Source: Acidothermus sp. (GTDB lineage: Bacteria > Actinomycetota > Actinomycetes > Acidothermales > Acidothermaceae). From it: a stretch of 47,548 nucleotides of DNA. A program made the position numbers and the translations under genes. Positions 1-9,393 of this stretch are shown piece after piece (the stretch's first letter is position 1; each line of letters starts with the position of its first letter). The notes under the pieces are model-generated. The model saw only the letters and a program-made list of their open reading frames with translations. It did not search any database and had not been told where the DNA came from. The stretch is from contig JAIMAI010000016.1 of the NCBI GenBank assembly GCA_023512015.1, positions 1 through 47,548 of the forward strand, read 5' to 3'.

Positions 1-258
1 GTCCGTCAGGCTCGCGGCCACGTGCACCCCCCGTCGGTTCGTCTGGCTCGCTTCGGTCCTGGTCCCGAGGCGTGCTTCAGAAGTGTGAGCGGCAGCACAC
101 GGGGCCGGTTCCCGAGATCGAATGAGGAGAACATCGCCGCTATTGTGTCAGGCTCTCCGCGATCTCGCATCCGATTTTCGGCGACGCCGGGCGGCAAGCC
201 GACCGACCGCCCTCGTCGTCGCGGCGCCGTCCCTCAAGGCGTGGGAGCAAGCCGACCG
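1..258. other. No supported gene; region downstream of the cupin gene
   Basis: No open frame here looks like a real protein: the candidates are Arg/Pro-rich in the manner of shadow frames. It lies 3' of the minus-strand cupin gene. A weak GC hairpin (GGGCGG at 189-194 with CCGCCC at 207-212) could help end that transcript, but it has no T-tract and a 12-nt loop, so I do not call it a terminator. Confidence 0.4.
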
Positions 259-666
259 TCAGCGTCCGGCGGCTGCGTGGTACTCGGCGTCGGAGACCGG
301 CTCGCCCCAGAGAGCGGTCTGCCCGGTTTCGTCCGCCTCATGGATGGCGATGTGTGCCATGAACCGCTCCGGAGTCGCTCCGTGCCAGTGCTCCTCACCC
401 GGTTCGATGTGGATGACGTCGCCCGGCCGGATTTCGTGGACCTCACCGGCTCGGGTGGCGACGTATCCGATCCCGTCGGTGACGTACAGCGTCTGGCCTT
501 TGGGGTGCCGGTGCCAGGCGGTGCGTGCCCCAGGAGTGAACCGCACGTGGGCGGCCCCGATGGGAGATTGCGCATCGGGATCGCGAATCGGGTCGATGAA
601 AACCGCCCCGGTGAAATGGTCGGACGGCCCTGAAGCGGTCCGCCCGCCGCTCCTCGTGAACCTCAC
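259..666 (-). CDS. Small single-domain cupin, second gene of the nickel-transporter operon
   Basis: This 135-residue protein is one cupin beta-barrel. Cupin motif 1 is seen around residues 46-66 (GARTAWHRHPKGQTLYVTDG; candidate metal ligands H52, H54 and Q58). Motif 2 is around 82-96 (GDVIHIEPGEEHWHG; H93 as the last ligand). Gln stands where many cupins have Glu, which is common in the quercetinase/carboxymuconolactone-associated small cupins. The start lies 9 nt after the transporter stop, so the two are almost certainly co-transcribed. The substrate is unknown. Because the operon carries a Nur-type nickel operator, a nickel-binding or nickel-dependent cupin is a reasonable guess, but that is inference from context only. 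Confidence 0.85.
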   Translation of the reverse strand: MRFTRSGGRTASGPSDHFTGAVFIDPIRDPDAQSPIGAAHVRFTPGARTAWHRHPKGQTLYVTDGIGYVATRAGEVHEIRPGDVIHIEPGEEHWHGATPERFMAHIAIHEADETGQTALWGEPVSDAEYHAAAGR

Positions 667-675
667 GGCTCGACC

Positions 676-1806
676 CTACTCGTTGGCGATGGCAGCGGGT
701 GCCGTCGTCCGCAATTTCGCTTCCCAGCGTTCCTCGACGCGACCCACCCGCCAGAACACCAGCGCCAACGCCCAGACCACGACGAACAGTCCGACGATGA
801 CGAAACCGAGGGTGTTGAGGTCGAGGTTGGAAACCCAATCCCAGAACCCGCCGGAGAGTTGCAGCTGCTCGGCCAGGATGCTCAGCAGCTCCGCCGTCCC
901 GATGATGAGCGCGACCGCGACGGACAGGCCGGTAATCGTCAAGTTGTAGTAAATCTTGCGGACCGGCTTGGAGAACGCCCAGCCGTACGCGAAATTCATG
1001 AAGGAACCGTCGATGGTGTCGAGCAAGCTCATCCCGGCCGCGAACAGCACCGGCAGACACAAGATGGCGTACCACGGCAGACCCGACGCCGTCGCGGAAC
1101 CGGCGAGCACCAAAAGTGCCACCTCGGTCGCGGTGTCGAATCCGAGACCGAACAGCACTCCCAGCGGATACATCTGCCACGGCTTGGTGATGGAGCGCAT
1201 GAAACGACCGAGAATCCGGTTCATGAAGCCGCGGCTGTTCAGCTGCTCTTCGAGGGCCGCCTCGTCGTAGACGCCGCGGCGCATTTCCCGGAACACCTTG
1301 ATGATTCCGGCCAGGATGACGATGTTCAGGATTCCGATGATGTAGAGGAAAGTGCCGGAGACCGTCGTCCCAATGAGCCCGGTGTAGTGGTGCAGCGAGG
1401 AATTTTCGTTCTTCACCGAACCGACGATGGTGCGCACCCCGATCGACAACAGGAACGCCAGGGCGAAGACCACCGTCGAGTGTCCGAGCGAGAAGAAGAA
1501 CCCCACCGAAAGCGGACGCTGGCCGTCGTTCATGAGTTTTCGGGTTGTGTTGTCGATCGCCGAAATGTGGTCGGCGTCGAAAGCGTGCCGCAGGCCGAGG
1601 GTGTAGGCGGTCACGCCGATCCCCAAGCCGAAGGTTTTGGTCCCCACGCTCAAGTGTTGCGGCTCGATGACCGCGAGCAAGGTGAACCAGCCGATCACGT
1701 GCAGCCCGATGATCACACCGGCCATGCCGGCGATCCGCGACCACTCCAAGCCGCTGAGTCGGCGCCGTACAGGGCGCCCCGTCCGTGCGATCGAAATCTG
1801 GGTCAC
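676..1806 (-). CDS. NiCoT-family nickel/cobalt permease (HoxN/NixA type)
   Basis: Secondary transporter importing Ni2+ (possibly Co2+) across the cytoplasmic membrane. At 376 residues it has the usual length for the family and about eight hydrophobic segments. The signature RHAFDADHI is at residues 73-81 in TM2. FFFSLGHS (~103-110), LGFDTATE (~220) and a GMSLLDTIDG segment also match the family. It starts at GTG 1806, preceded by GAGGAG about 7 nt upstream. A perfect Nur-box inverted repeat 64-86 nt upstream of the start argues for nickel as the substrate and for repression when nickel is plentiful. A cupin gene follows 9 nt later. It is preceded on the same strand by fbiC, with a 171-bp gap. 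Confidence 0.94.
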   Translation of the reverse strand: MTQISIARTGRPVRRRLSGLEWSRIAGMAGVIIGLHVIGWFTLLAVIEPQHLSVGTKTFGLGIGVTAYTLGLRHAFDADHISAIDNTTRKLMNDGQRPLSVGFFFSLGHSTVVFALAFLLSIGVRTIVGSVKNENSSLHHYTGLIGTTVSGTFLYIIGILNIVILAGIIKVFREMRRGVYDEAALEEQLNSRGFMNRILGRFMRSITKPWQMYPLGVLFGLGFDTATEVALLVLAGSATASGLPWYAILCLPVLFAAGMSLLDTIDGSFMNFAYGWAFSKPVRKIYYNLTITGLSVAVALIIGTAELLSILAEQLQLSGGFWDWVSNLDLNTLGFVIVGLFVVVWALALVFWRVGRVEERWEAKLRTTAPAAIANE

Positions 1807-1869
1807 CGTCTGCTCCTCGGAATTCCGCGTGGGGCGTGCTGACAGATCGACGCTACTGCGGTGCCCATG

Positions 1870-1892
1870 TTATTGCAAGTGACTTGCAATAA
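1870..1892 (-). promoter_or_regulatory. Candidate Nur box (nickel-uptake-regulator operator)
   Basis: The arms TTATTGCAA (1870-1878) and TTGCAATAA (1884-1892) are perfect inverted repeats separated by 5 nt. The core is TTGCAA-N5-TTGCAA, which matches the Nur binding site described for the Fur-family nickel regulator of Streptomyces coelicolor. It lies just upstream of the NiCoT permease start, so it probably overlaps the promoter and represses the permease/cupin operon when nickel is replete. Confidence 0.82.
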
Positions 1893-1977
1893 GGGCGGGC
1901 CGGGTGACCGGTTGCATGTTCGCCAAGGGTGCGATAAGGGCGGCCGACGGGCGGGCGGTGGTCGCCGCGGGCTGCGA

Positions 1978-4596
1978 TCAAGAAGCCGAGGGGAGGCCCA
2001 ACCCCCGCGGAGCCGCGGCCCGCGATTCGGCGGGGCCGAGGCTTCCCGGCGTCCCGAACGACACCACGCGGCGGGCGGCCTCGATCCGCTCCGCGGGCGG
2101 CTCCCCGTACAACGTCGTCCGCTGCCGCGCCGGACGTCCGGCCGCCGCGGCGATCGCCTCCAGTTCGTGGACCGTCTTCGCCGACCCGTACTGCGAGCCC
2201 GCCATCCGGCTGATGGTCTCCTCCATGAGGGTGCCGCCGAGGTCGTTGGCCCCACCGCGCAGCATCGTCACGCACCCGGCGACCCCGAGTTTCACCCACG
2301 AGCACTGGATGTTGCGGATTTTCCCGTGCAGCAAGATGCGGGCCAGCGCATGCACCGCGCGATTCTCCCGCATCGTGGGACCGGGTCGGGCCAGTCCGGC
2401 CAGGTAAATCGGGGCCGAGGTGTGCACGAACGGCAACGCCACGAATTCGGTGAAACCGCCGGTCTCGTCCTGGATTCGTCCGAGCAGTTTCAGGTGCGCG
2501 ACCCAATGCGCCGGGGTGTCCACGTGGCCGTACATCATCGTCGACGTGGTCGGCAGCCCGACCTCGTGCGCGGTCCGGATCACCTCGATCCACGTGGACG
2601 TCGGCAGCTTCCCTTTCGTGAGCACCCACCGCACCTCGTCGTCGAGGATTTCCGCCGCCGTCCCGGGCAGCGAATCCACCCCGGCTTCCTTCGCCGCGAT
2701 CAGCCAGTCGCGGATCGACAGGCCCGAACGGGTCGCTCCGTTGACCACCTCCATCGGACTGAATGCGTGCAGGTGAATTTCGGGGGCGCGGCGTTTGACT
2801 TCGCGGGCCAACTCGAAATACGCCGTACCCGGCAGGTCCGGATGGATTCCGCCCTGCATGCAAATCTCGGTCGCCCCGGCCGCCCACGCCTCTTCGACCC
2901 GCCGTCCCACTTCCTCCAGCGACAACGTGTAGGCGTCGGCGTCACTGCGCCGCTGCGCGAACGCGCAGAACCGGCAGCCGGTGTAGCACACGTTCGTGAA
3001 ATTGATGTTTCGCGTCGCGATATACGTGACGACGTCCCCGACCGCGTCCCGGCGCAGCTCGTCGGCGAAACGGCACACCGCCTCCAGATCCGGCCCGTCC
3101 GCCGTGACCAGCGCCAGTGCGTCGTCGTCGGAGATTTCCGCGGGATGCGCCTCTGCGTGGCGCAGGGCCGCGGCCACCTCGGTCGCCAACCGCACCGGAG
3201 CGCGGCGCTGAGTTTCCAGCCGTTTGGCGATTTCCGCCCAATCCCCGAACGCGGTGTCGATGTCGGAGCGGTGCTCGCTGCGGCGTCCCTCGACGTCGAT
3301 GGCGTGGGCCAAATCCACGCGCCCGGCCGATTCCCAGCCCGACTCCGGTTCCTGCCACGGCCGCCCCACCGGCGTCGCGGCCTCACGGGCCAACCCGGTG
3401 GCCGGGTCGGCGAGCGCCGCGACGTGGGCCGCAAGTCGGGAATCCACCCACGGCTCCCCGGCGCGTACGTACTCCGGGTACACGGTGAGCCGCTCGACGA
3501 GCCGGAAACCGGCGTCCGCCGTTTTCGCGGCCAGCGATTCGATCGCCGGCCACGGCCGCTCCGGGTTGACGTGGTCGGCGGTGACCGGCGACACCCCACC
3601 CCAATCGTCGATACCCGCAGCCAGCATCAGCGCGAATTGGTCGTCGACCAAATTCGGCGGAGCCTGCACGTGCGCGCGCGGCCCGAGGAGCAGCCGGGTG
3701 ACCGCGATGGTGGCGGCCAGGTCGTCGAGTTCGGCGTCCGGGACGTCGCGCATCGGCGTATCGGGCTTGGCGCGGAAATTCTGCACGATGACTTCTTGGA
3801 TTCCGCGGTATTCCCGGGAAATCCGCCGGATGGCAAAAATCGACTCCACCCGCTCGTCGAGGGTTTCCCCGATGCCGATGAGAATCCCGGTGGTGAACGG
3901 GACGGCGAGCCGACCGGCGTCCTCCAGGACCCGCAGCCGCACGGCGGGTTCCTTGTCCGGGCTGCCGAAATGCACCCCGCCCGGCTCGGCCCACAGCCGC
4001 CGCGCCGTCGTCTCCAGCATCATCCCCATGCTCGGGGCCACCGGCTTGAGTCGAGCGATCTCCTCCCAGCTCATGACCCCCGGATTGAGGTGGGGGAGCA
4101 GCCCGGTTTCCTCCAGGACGGCGATCGCGCACGCCCGCAGGTAATCGAGGGTCGAGTCGTATCCGCGGGCCGCGAGCCACTCCCGCGCCGCCCGCCACCG
4201 GGTCTCCGGCCGATCCCCCAGGGTGAACAGCGCTTCCTTGCAGCCCGCTGCGGCTCCCGCACGGGCGATCGCCACGACGTCGTCCACGCCCAGGTACGGC
4301 GATTCCACGCGGCGTGGGGTGGTGGCGAACGTGCAGTAGTGGCAGCGGTCGCGGCAGAGCCGGGTGAGCGGGATGAAGACCTTGCGCGAATAGGTGATGA
4401 CGCCGGGACGGCCGGCCGCCGCAAGCCCCGCGTCCCGCACCCGCGCGGCGCATTCCAACAGCTCGTCGAGCTGGTCTCCGCGGGCCTGCAGCAACGCCAC
4501 CGCTTCGGTGTGGTCCAACGACACCCCGTCGCGCGCCCGGTGCAACGCCCGGCGGATCGCCGTCCGACTCCCGCGGGGATCCTGGTCGATCGACAC
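1978..4596 (-). CDS. fbiC: FbiC, bifunctional FO synthase (fused CofG + CofH)
   Basis: Makes FO, the deazaflavin core of cofactor F420, from tyrosine and 5-amino-6-ribitylamino-uracil by two radical-SAM reactions. Both CX3CX2C iron-sulfur motifs are visible: CRDRCHYC in the N-terminal (CofG) half and CYTGCRFC in the C-terminal (CofH) half, about residues 81-88 and 537-544 from this start. About 872 residues fits actinobacterial FbiC. I chose GTG 4596 because GGGGAGGG sits about 8 nt upstream. The longest frame opens at GTG 4653 but lacks a Shine-Dalgarno sequence. A TAGGGT -10-like box on this strand (4687-4692) would give a leader of about 80 nt. No other F420 genes are in the window. Confidence 0.96.
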   Translation of the reverse strand: MSIDQDPRGSRTAIRRALHRARDGVSLDHTEAVALLQARGDQLDELLECAARVRDAGLAAAGRPGVITYSRKVFIPLTRLCRDRCHYCTFATTPRRVESPYLGVDDVVAIARAGAAAGCKEALFTLGDRPETRWRAAREWLAARGYDSTLDYLRACAIAVLEETGLLPHLNPGVMSWEEIARLKPVAPSMGMMLETTARRLWAEPGGVHFGSPDKEPAVRLRVLEDAGRLAVPFTTGILIGIGETLDERVESIFAIRRISREYRGIQEVIVQNFRAKPDTPMRDVPDAELDDLAATIAVTRLLLGPRAHVQAPPNLVDDQFALMLAAGIDDWGGVSPVTADHVNPERPWPAIESLAAKTADAGFRLVERLTVYPEYVRAGEPWVDSRLAAHVAALADPATGLAREAATPVGRPWQEPESGWESAGRVDLAHAIDVEGRRSEHRSDIDTAFGDWAEIAKRLETQRRAPVRLATEVAAALRHAEAHPAEISDDDALALVTADGPDLEAVCRFADELRRDAVGDVVTYIATRNINFTNVCYTGCRFCAFAQRRSDADAYTLSLEEVGRRVEEAWAAGATEICMQGGIHPDLPGTAYFELAREVKRRAPEIHLHAFSPMEVVNGATRSGLSIRDWLIAAKEAGVDSLPGTAAEILDDEVRWVLTKGKLPTSTWIEVIRTAHEVGLPTTSTMMYGHVDTPAHWVAHLKLLGRIQDETGGFTEFVALPFVHTSAPIYLAGLARPGPTMRENRAVHALARILLHGKIRNIQCSWVKLGVAGCVTMLRGGANDLGGTLMEETISRMAGSQYGSAKTVHELEAIAAAAGRPARQRTTLYGEPPAERIEAARRVVSFGTPGSLGPAESRAAAPRGLGLPSAS

Positions 4597-4763
4597 GATT
4601 CCGCCCTCCCCGTCCGCTGTTTCGGAGCTCTGTTTCGAACCTCGCCGACGCACCCGGGCGGAGGGCGGCCGACGATCGCTGTCGCCACCCTATCCGCCAC
4701 GTGATTCGCTCAGCCGTCGCGGGTTCCTGCCGACAGGAAGGCCGGACCGGAGGTTCGTTTGCC

Positions 4764-5006
4764 ATGGATGGCGTCCACGCCGCTCGTTCGCGCGACCAGG
4801 TGCGCCGGTCGCGTACCCACCCGCCGTCTGCCCCTGTGTCTGCACCGGACGTCGGCCCGGTGGCGGACGACGATTCGGACGACGAATGGGCGGTGCTGTA
4901 CCGCCCCCGCCACTCACCCCGCCGGTACCTGCGGCAAATCCTGGTCGATCTCGCGGTCCTTGCGGCCACCGTGCTGCTGATCGTGCTGCTCTCCGGCTTG
5001 GCGTGA
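4764..5006 (+). CDS. Small tail-anchored membrane protein of unknown function
   Basis: This 80-residue protein has a polar, Arg-rich start, an acidic stretch (DDDSDDEW), a basic patch (RPRHSPRRYLRQ) and one C-terminal hydrophobic helix (ILVDLAVLAATVLLIVLLSGL) that ends at the last residue. The layout is that of a tail-anchored or single-pass protein with its N-terminus in the cytosol. The frame extends up to ATG... at 4701, but ATG 4764 has GGAGG 10 nt upstream and gives a more sensible N-terminus. It is divergent from fbiC and upstream of leuS. I do not recognise the family. Confidence 0.6.
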   Translation: MDGVHAARSRDQVRRSRTHPPSAPVSAPDVGPVADDDSDDEWAVLYRPRHSPRRYLRQILVDLAVLAATVLLIVLLSGLA

Positions 5007-5063
5007 TCTCGTCGGGTCGGCCGCGGTCGGCCGCCCGCCGGTGCTGGCTGCTCGCGTGCGGTG

Positions 5064-5131
5064 CTGATCGCCGTCCAATACTGATCGCCGTCCAATACTG
5101 ATCGCCGTCCGATACTGATCGCCGTCCGGTG
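5064..5131 (+). repeat. Four tandem copies of a 17-bp repeat upstream of leuS
   Basis: CTGATCGCCGTCCAATA occurs at 5064-5080 and 5081-5097. One-base and three-base variants follow at 5098-5114 and 5115-5131. The array ends 23 bp before a TAGACT -10-like box and about 105 bp before the leuS start, so copy number would change the DNA just upstream of the leuS promoter. Confidence 0.9.
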
Positions 5132-5153
5132 CGGTCGCGGCAGGTCGCGTCGC

Positions 5154-5159
5154 TAGACT
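5154..5159 (+). promoter_or_regulatory. Candidate -10 box of leuS
   Basis: TAGACT is a good actinobacterial -10 hexamer 78 nt before the leuS ATG. No clear -35 is seen. The same hexamer appears before hrcA and dnaG in this window. Confidence 0.4.
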
Positions 5160-5236
5160 CACCGCTGTATCGAAAACGACGCGCCGAAAGCGGCATTGGA
5201 GCCGATGGCGTTGGAGCCGACGCGCGAAAGGTCCCG

Positions 5237-7693
5237 ATGAGCGACACCTACGATTTCCGGGCGATCCAGGACCGGTGGCTGCCGGTGTGGACCGAACTCG
5301 ACCCGTTCCGGGCCAGCGACGACCCCGACGATCCGCGGGAACGCCGATACATGCTCGACATGTTCCCCTACCCCAGCGGGGACCTGCACATGGGGCATGC
5401 CGAGGCGTTCGCCATCGGTGATGTCGTGGCGCGGTACTGGTTCCAGCGAGGCTACAACGTCTTGCACCCCATCGGGTGGGACGCTTTCGGCTTGCCGGCG
5501 GAGAACGCCGCGATTCAGCGCAACCTTCACCCGGCGGACTGGACGTACCGCAACATCGAGACCCAGGCCGCGTCCTTCCGACACTATGCGATTTCCTTCG
5601 ACTGGTCGCGGCGCCTGCACACCTGTGACCCCGAATACTACAAGTGGACGCAGTGGCTTTTCCTGCGGCTCTTCGAACGGGGACTCGCCTACCGCAAGGC
5701 TTCCCCGGTCAATTGGTGCCCCAACGACCAGACCGTGCTGGCCAACGAACAAGTCGTCGGTGGGGTGTGCGAGCGGTGCGGCGCCACCGTCACGAAGAAA
5801 ACCTTGACCCAATGGTTTTTCAAGATAACCGATTACGCGCAGCGCCTGCTCGATGACATCTCCCTGCTGGAAGGCCGTTGGCCGGACCGCGTGCTCACCA
5901 TGCAACGCAACTGGATCGGCCGCTCCGAGGGGGCGTACGTCGATTTCGTCATCGAAGGACGCGACGAGCCGGTGACGGTCTTCACCACCCGCCCGGACAC
6001 CCTGTACGGTGCGACGTTCTTCGTGGTGGCCGCCGACTCCGCCCTCGCGCAGGAATTGTGCGCACCGCAGTACCGGCCGGCGTTCGAGGAATATCTCGAG
6101 CAGGTGCGCCGACTGTCGGACATCGACCGGCTCTCCACCGAACGGGAGAAAACCGGGGTTTTCCTCGGACGCCACGCCATCAACCCGGTCAACGGCGAGC
6201 GGATTCCGGTTTGGGCCGCCGATTACGTCCTCGCGGAATACGGGACCGGCGCCATCATGGCGGTCCCCGCGCACGACCAGCGCGACCTCGAATTCGCCCT
6301 GAAATACGGCCTGCCGGTGCGGGTGGTGGTGGACACCGGGGAGCCGGATCCGGCGCAAACCGGCGTGGCCACCGAAGGGGACGGCATCCACGTCAACTCG
6401 GGAATCATCGACGGGACGAACAAAGCCGACGGCATCGCCCGCATTATCGCTTACCTGGAAGAACGTGGGCTCGGCCGCGGCGGGGTGACGTATCGGCTGC
6501 GCGACTGGTTGGTGTCGCGGCAGCGGTTCTGGGGCGCGCCGATCCCCATCGTGCACTGCCCGTCGTGCGGGGAGGTTCCCGTCCCGGACGACGAATTGCC
6601 GGTGTTGCTGCCGGACCTGCGGGGCGCCGATTTGGCCCCGAAGGGAATTTCGCCGCTGGCCGGCGCCACCGAGTGGGTGGCGACCACCTGCCCCCGCTGT
6701 GGAGGCGCGGCGCAGCGTGACACCGACACGATGGACACCTTCGTGGATTCCTCCTGGTATTACCTGCGGTACTGCTCTCCGCACGACGACGACCGCCCGT
6801 TCGACCCGGAGAAGGTGCGGCTGTGGTTGCCGGTCCACCAATACGTCGGGGGAGTGGAGCACGCGATCCTGCACCTGCTCTACAGCCGTTTCCTCACCAA
6901 AGTGCTCTACGACATGGGATTGGTGGATTTCACCGAGCCGTTCAGCGCGTTGCTCAACCAAGGCCAGGTCATCAACCAGGGCAAAGCGATGAGCAAATCC
7001 CTCGGCAACGGGGTCGACCTCGGGGAGCAGCTCGCCACCTACGGGGTGGACGCCGTCCGGCTCACGATGGTGTTCGCCGGGCCACCGGAAGACGACATCG
7101 ACTGGGCGGACGTCAATCCCGGGGCGCTCGGAAAATTCCTCGCCCGGGTATGGCGGATCGCCGGAGAGGTGACCAGCCCGGTCGGCACCCCACCCGAAGG
7201 AGGGGACGAGGCGCTGCGCCGTATCACCCACCGCACCATCCGTGAGGTGACCGAACTCGTGGAGGGTTTTCGGTTCAACGTCGCGGTAGCGCGGGTGATG
7301 GAATTGGCCAACGCCATCCGCAAAGCCATCGACACCGGGCCGGGGCCCGCCGACCCCGCGGTGCGGGAGGCCGCGGAAACCCTTGCGGTGCTGCTCTCGC
7401 TTTTCGCGCCGTACACCGCCGAGGAATGTTGGGCGCGCCTCGGTCACCAACCGACGGTCGCGCGCGCCGGTTGGCCTACCGCCGATCCGGCCCTGGTCGC
7501 GGAGGAATTCGTGACCTGCGTGGTGCAGGTCAACGGAAAAGTCCGTGAACGGCTGCAGGTGCCGCCGTCCGTCACCGAGGAGGAATTGCAGGCCCTGGCG
7601 CTCGCCGCTCCCGCCATCGAGAAGGCGATCGACGGACGTCCGGTGCGCCGGGTCGTCGTCCGCGCGCCCAAGCTGGTCAACGTCGTGGTGTGA
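5237..7693 (+). CDS. leuS: Leucyl-tRNA synthetase
   Basis: Charges tRNA-Leu with leucine (class I synthetase, cytosol). The HIGH signature is HMGH at residues 51-54 ([11 protein letters not shown]) and the KMSKS signature is AMSKS at 584-588. Between them lie the editing domain with its TTRPDTLYG motif (~234) and zinc-type cysteine pairs (CPNDQ/CERCG and CPSCG/CPRCGG). The start ATG 5237 (MSDTYDF) has GAAAGG just upstream. The open frame continues back to 5129, but that extension is not typical of LeuS. The length, 818 residues, is normal. The stop overlaps the degV start (GTGA), suggesting translational coupling. Confidence 0.97.
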   Translation: MSDTYDFRAIQDRWLPVWTELDPFRASDDPDDPRERRYMLDMFPYPSGDLHMGHAEAFAIGDVVARYWFQRGYNVLHPIGWDAFGLPAENAAIQRNLHPADWTYRNIETQAASFRHYAISFDWSRRLHTCDPEYYKWTQWLFLRLFERGLAYRKASPVNWCPNDQTVLANEQVVGGVCERCGATVTKKTLTQWFFKITDYAQRLLDDISLLEGRWPDRVLTMQRNWIGRSEGAYVDFVIEGRDEPVTVFTTRPDTLYGATFFVVAADSALAQELCAPQYRPAFEEYLEQVRRLSDIDRLSTEREKTGVFLGRHAINPVNGERIPVWAADYVLAEYGTGAIMAVPAHDQRDLEFALKYGLPVRVVVDTGEPDPAQTGVATEGDGIHVNSGIIDGTNKADGIARIIAYLEERGLGRGGVTYRLRDWLVSRQRFWGAPIPIVHCPSCGEVPVPDDELPVLLPDLRGADLAPKGISPLAGATEWVATTCPRCGGAAQRDTDTMDTFVDSSWYYLRYCSPHDDDRPFDPEKVRLWLPVHQYVGGVEHAILHLLYSRFLTKVLYDMGLVDFTEPFSALLNQGQVINQGKAMSKSLGNGVDLGEQLATYGVDAVRLTMVFAGPPEDDIDWADVNPGALGKFLARVWRIAGEVTSPVGTPPEGGDEALRRITHRTIREVTELVEGFRFNVAVARVMELANAIRKAIDTGPGPADPAVREAAETLAVLLSLFAPYTAEECWARLGHQPTVARAGWPTADPALVAEEFVTCVVQVNGKVRERLQVPPSVTEEELQALALAAPAIEKAIDGRPVRRVVVRAPKLVNVVV

Positions 7694-8559
7694 GCGTCGT
7701 CCTCGTCACGGATTCCGCGGCGGCTCTTCCCGAGGGGATCGAGGCGGGCGGCCTGGTCGTCGTCCCGCTGCAGGTCGTGGCGGACGGCGTGGCTTACCGC
7801 GACGGGATCGACCTCACCCCGGCCGACGCCGCGGATTTGCTCCGCCGCGGCGTACGGCTCACCACCTCACGCCCGTCTCCGGCGATTTTCGCCCGGATTT
7901 ACCAATCGCTTCTTCATTCCGAGGCAGGCGATTCCCGGCCGCGGGGCATCGTCTCGGTTCATCTGTCCGGGAAATTGTCCGGCACGGTCGAAGCGGCCCG
8001 CCTCGCCGCGCGTGAACTGGACGCGGCGATCCGCGTCGTGGATTCCCAGTCGGTGGGAATGGGGCTCGGATTCGCGGTTCTCGCCGGACTATCCGCCGCT
8101 GCGGACGGCGCGGACGTCGACACCGTGGAGGCCGTCGTCCGAGCCGCGGCCCGCGAAACGAGCGTCTTCTTCGTTGTCGACAGCCTCGAATATTTGCGGC
8201 GTGGGGGGCGTCTTGCGATATTTCCCGCGGTCGTCGGCACGGCGCTTGCCGTCAAACCCCTGCTCGCCGTCGACGACGGCAGACTCGTCGTCGTCGACCG
8301 CCCTCATACCATGACGCGGGCGCTGCGTCGCCTCACCGATGTCGCCGTCGAATATGCGGGTGACGGGCCGGTTGCCATCGCCGTCCATCATTTCGCCGCA
8401 CGCGGCAGGGCGGAACGTTTAGCCGGCGAGCTGGACCTCGGAATTCCTCGGCTGGAGGAGTTGTACGTCACCGAAATCGGGCCCGTGGTGGGGGCCCACA
8501 CCGGCCCGGGCATGGTGGGTGTCGCCGTGCACCGCAAGCTGAGCCGACCCGTACGTTGA
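7690..8559 (+). CDS. DegV-family fatty-acid-binding protein
   Basis: DegV proteins bind a fatty acid, and in Firmicutes the FakB members present it to a fatty-acid kinase. The N-terminus [14 protein letters not shown], the TSRPSP segment near residue 58 and the [10 protein letters not shown] segment (~95) are family hallmarks. The 289 residues match the family length. It starts at GTG 7690 inside the leuS stop (4-nt overlap). No FakA-like kinase is near, so its partner is elsewhere or absent. The final codons form one copy of a 17-bp direct repeat that continues past the stop. Confidence 0.93.
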   Translation: MSVVLVTDSAAALPEGIEAGGLVVVPLQVVADGVAYRDGIDLTPADAADLLRRGVRLTTSRPSPAIFARIYQSLLHSEAGDSRPRGIVSVHLSGKLSGTVEAARLAARELDAAIRVVDSQSVGMGLGFAVLAGLSAAADGADVDTVEAVVRAAARETSVFFVVDSLEYLRRGGRLAIFPAVVGTALAVKPLLAVDDGRLVVVDRPHTMTRALRRLTDVAVEYAGDGPVAIAVHHFAARGRAERLAGELDLGIPRLEELYVTEIGPVVGAHTGPGMVGVAVHRKLSRPVR

Positions 8560-8573
8560 GCCGACCCGTACCG
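8540..8573 (+). repeat. 17-bp direct repeat spanning the degV stop codon
   Basis: TGAGCCGACCCGTAC occurs at 8540-8554 and again at 8557-8571, a 17-bp period. The TGA of the second copy is the degV stop; in the first copy the same bases are read in another frame. A third, partial CGACCCGT follows at 8572. Confidence 0.7.
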
Positions 8574-8595
8574 ACCCGTGCGCCGAACCGACCGC

Positions 8596-8609
8596 GGACG
8601 TCGGCGTCC
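8596..8609 (+). terminator. Possible weak hairpin terminator after degV
   Basis: GGACG-TCGG-CGTCC forms a short 5-bp hairpin 37 nt after the degV stop. A second longer stem lies downstream (AAGTCCG 8622-8628 with CGGACTT 8645-8651). Neither has a T-tract, so termination is only a suggestion. Confidence 0.3.
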
Positions 8610-8673
8610 ACAGCCTGAGCAAAGTCCGTCCACAACGGGGCCCGCGGACTTGGGCGGTAGGACGGGAAATTCG

Positions 8674-8688
8674 TAGCGTCGGGACGTG
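8674..8688 (+). promoter_or_regulatory. Leaderless promoter of comEA: TAGCGT-N6-GTG
   Basis: The -10-like TAGCGT (8674-8679) is followed by exactly six bases and then the comEA GTG at 8686. No Shine-Dalgarno lies in the gap. This places +1 at or next to the start codon, which predicts a leaderless mRNA. Confidence 0.5.
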
Positions 8689-9393
8689 TTCACGAACCGT
8701 CTCGAACAATGGCGTCTGATGGATCCGGGGCGGCGCGGCCTCGTCGTCCTCGCGATTCTTGCCGTCCTCGCCGCCTTGGCGGGGGCGTGGTTCTTCGCCG
8801 CTTCCGGCTCGACTTCCCATGCGCCGGCGTCTGCCCCGCCCGCGAACGGGAAGGCCTCGGACGTCGCAGCGTCGCCGAACCCGCAGCCGCCGAACGAATT
8901 CGACGTGTATTTACCCGGGGGGCCGAGCCTTTCGCCGTCTCCCGCGGAGCTCGTCGTCGACGTGGTCGGGAGGGTGGCTCACCCCGGCCTGGTCAGGGTG
9001 GCGGCGGGCGCCCGAATTTACGACGTCCTGCAGGCCGCCGGCGGTGTCCTACCGGGCACGGATTTGTCGTCGCTCAACCTCGCGAGCAAGGTGAGCGACG
9101 GTGCGCAGATATTCGTCGGCGTCCCGATCCCCACCCGCAGCCTCGGCGGGGTAGTCGCCGACCAGCCGACGTCGCCCGCCGGCGCCGGCGAACCGGCCGA
9201 CGGAGTCATCGACCTCAATACCGCGACCGCCGAACAGTTGGAGGCGCTGCCCGGCGTGGGGCCGGTACTCGCCCGCACCATCGTGAACTGGCGTGCCAGT
9301 CACGGGCGGTTCACCTCGGTGTCCCAGCTCCAGCAAATTCCCGGAATAGGTCCGGCGAAATATGCCCAGATCCGCGAGCGGGTCCGGGTGTGA
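8686..9393 (+). CDS. comEA: ComEA-like DNA-binding protein (SLBB + helix-hairpin-helix)
   Basis: Extracytoplasmic DNA receptor of the natural-transformation type. Residues ~18-40 form one membrane anchor. A Pro/Ser-rich linker follows, then an SLBB domain (~85-150, VVDVVGRVAHPGLVRVAAGARIYDVLQAAGG), then a tandem helix-hairpin-helix domain (~172-235) with LNTATAEQLEALPGVGPVLA and IPGIGPAKYAQI. The 235-residue length is normal for actinobacteria. The stop overlaps the comEC start (GTGTGA). Competence has not been shown for most actinobacteria carrying this pair, so the real role (uptake, conjugation or envelope) is open. Confidence 0.93.
   Translation: MFTNRLEQWRLMDPGRRGLVVLAILAVLAALAGAWFFAASGSTSHAPASAPPANGKASDVAASPNPQPPNEFDVYLPGGPSLSPSPAELVVDVVGRVAHPGLVRVAAGARIYDVLQAAGGVLPGTDLSSLNLASKVSDGAQIFVGVPIPTRSLGGVVADQPTSPAGAGEPADGVIDLNTATAEQLEALPGVGPVLARTIVNWRASHGRFTSVSQLQQIPGIGPAKYAQIRERVRV

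Noticed and set aside
1861-4704. A 947-codon plus-strand open frame across fbiC
   Set aside because: It is antisense to the clear radical-SAM gene and is Arg/Pro/Gly-rich without domains; it reflects high G+C.
5159-7450. A 763-codon minus-strand open frame across leuS
   Set aside because: Shadow of leuS; His/Arg/Val-rich and without motifs.
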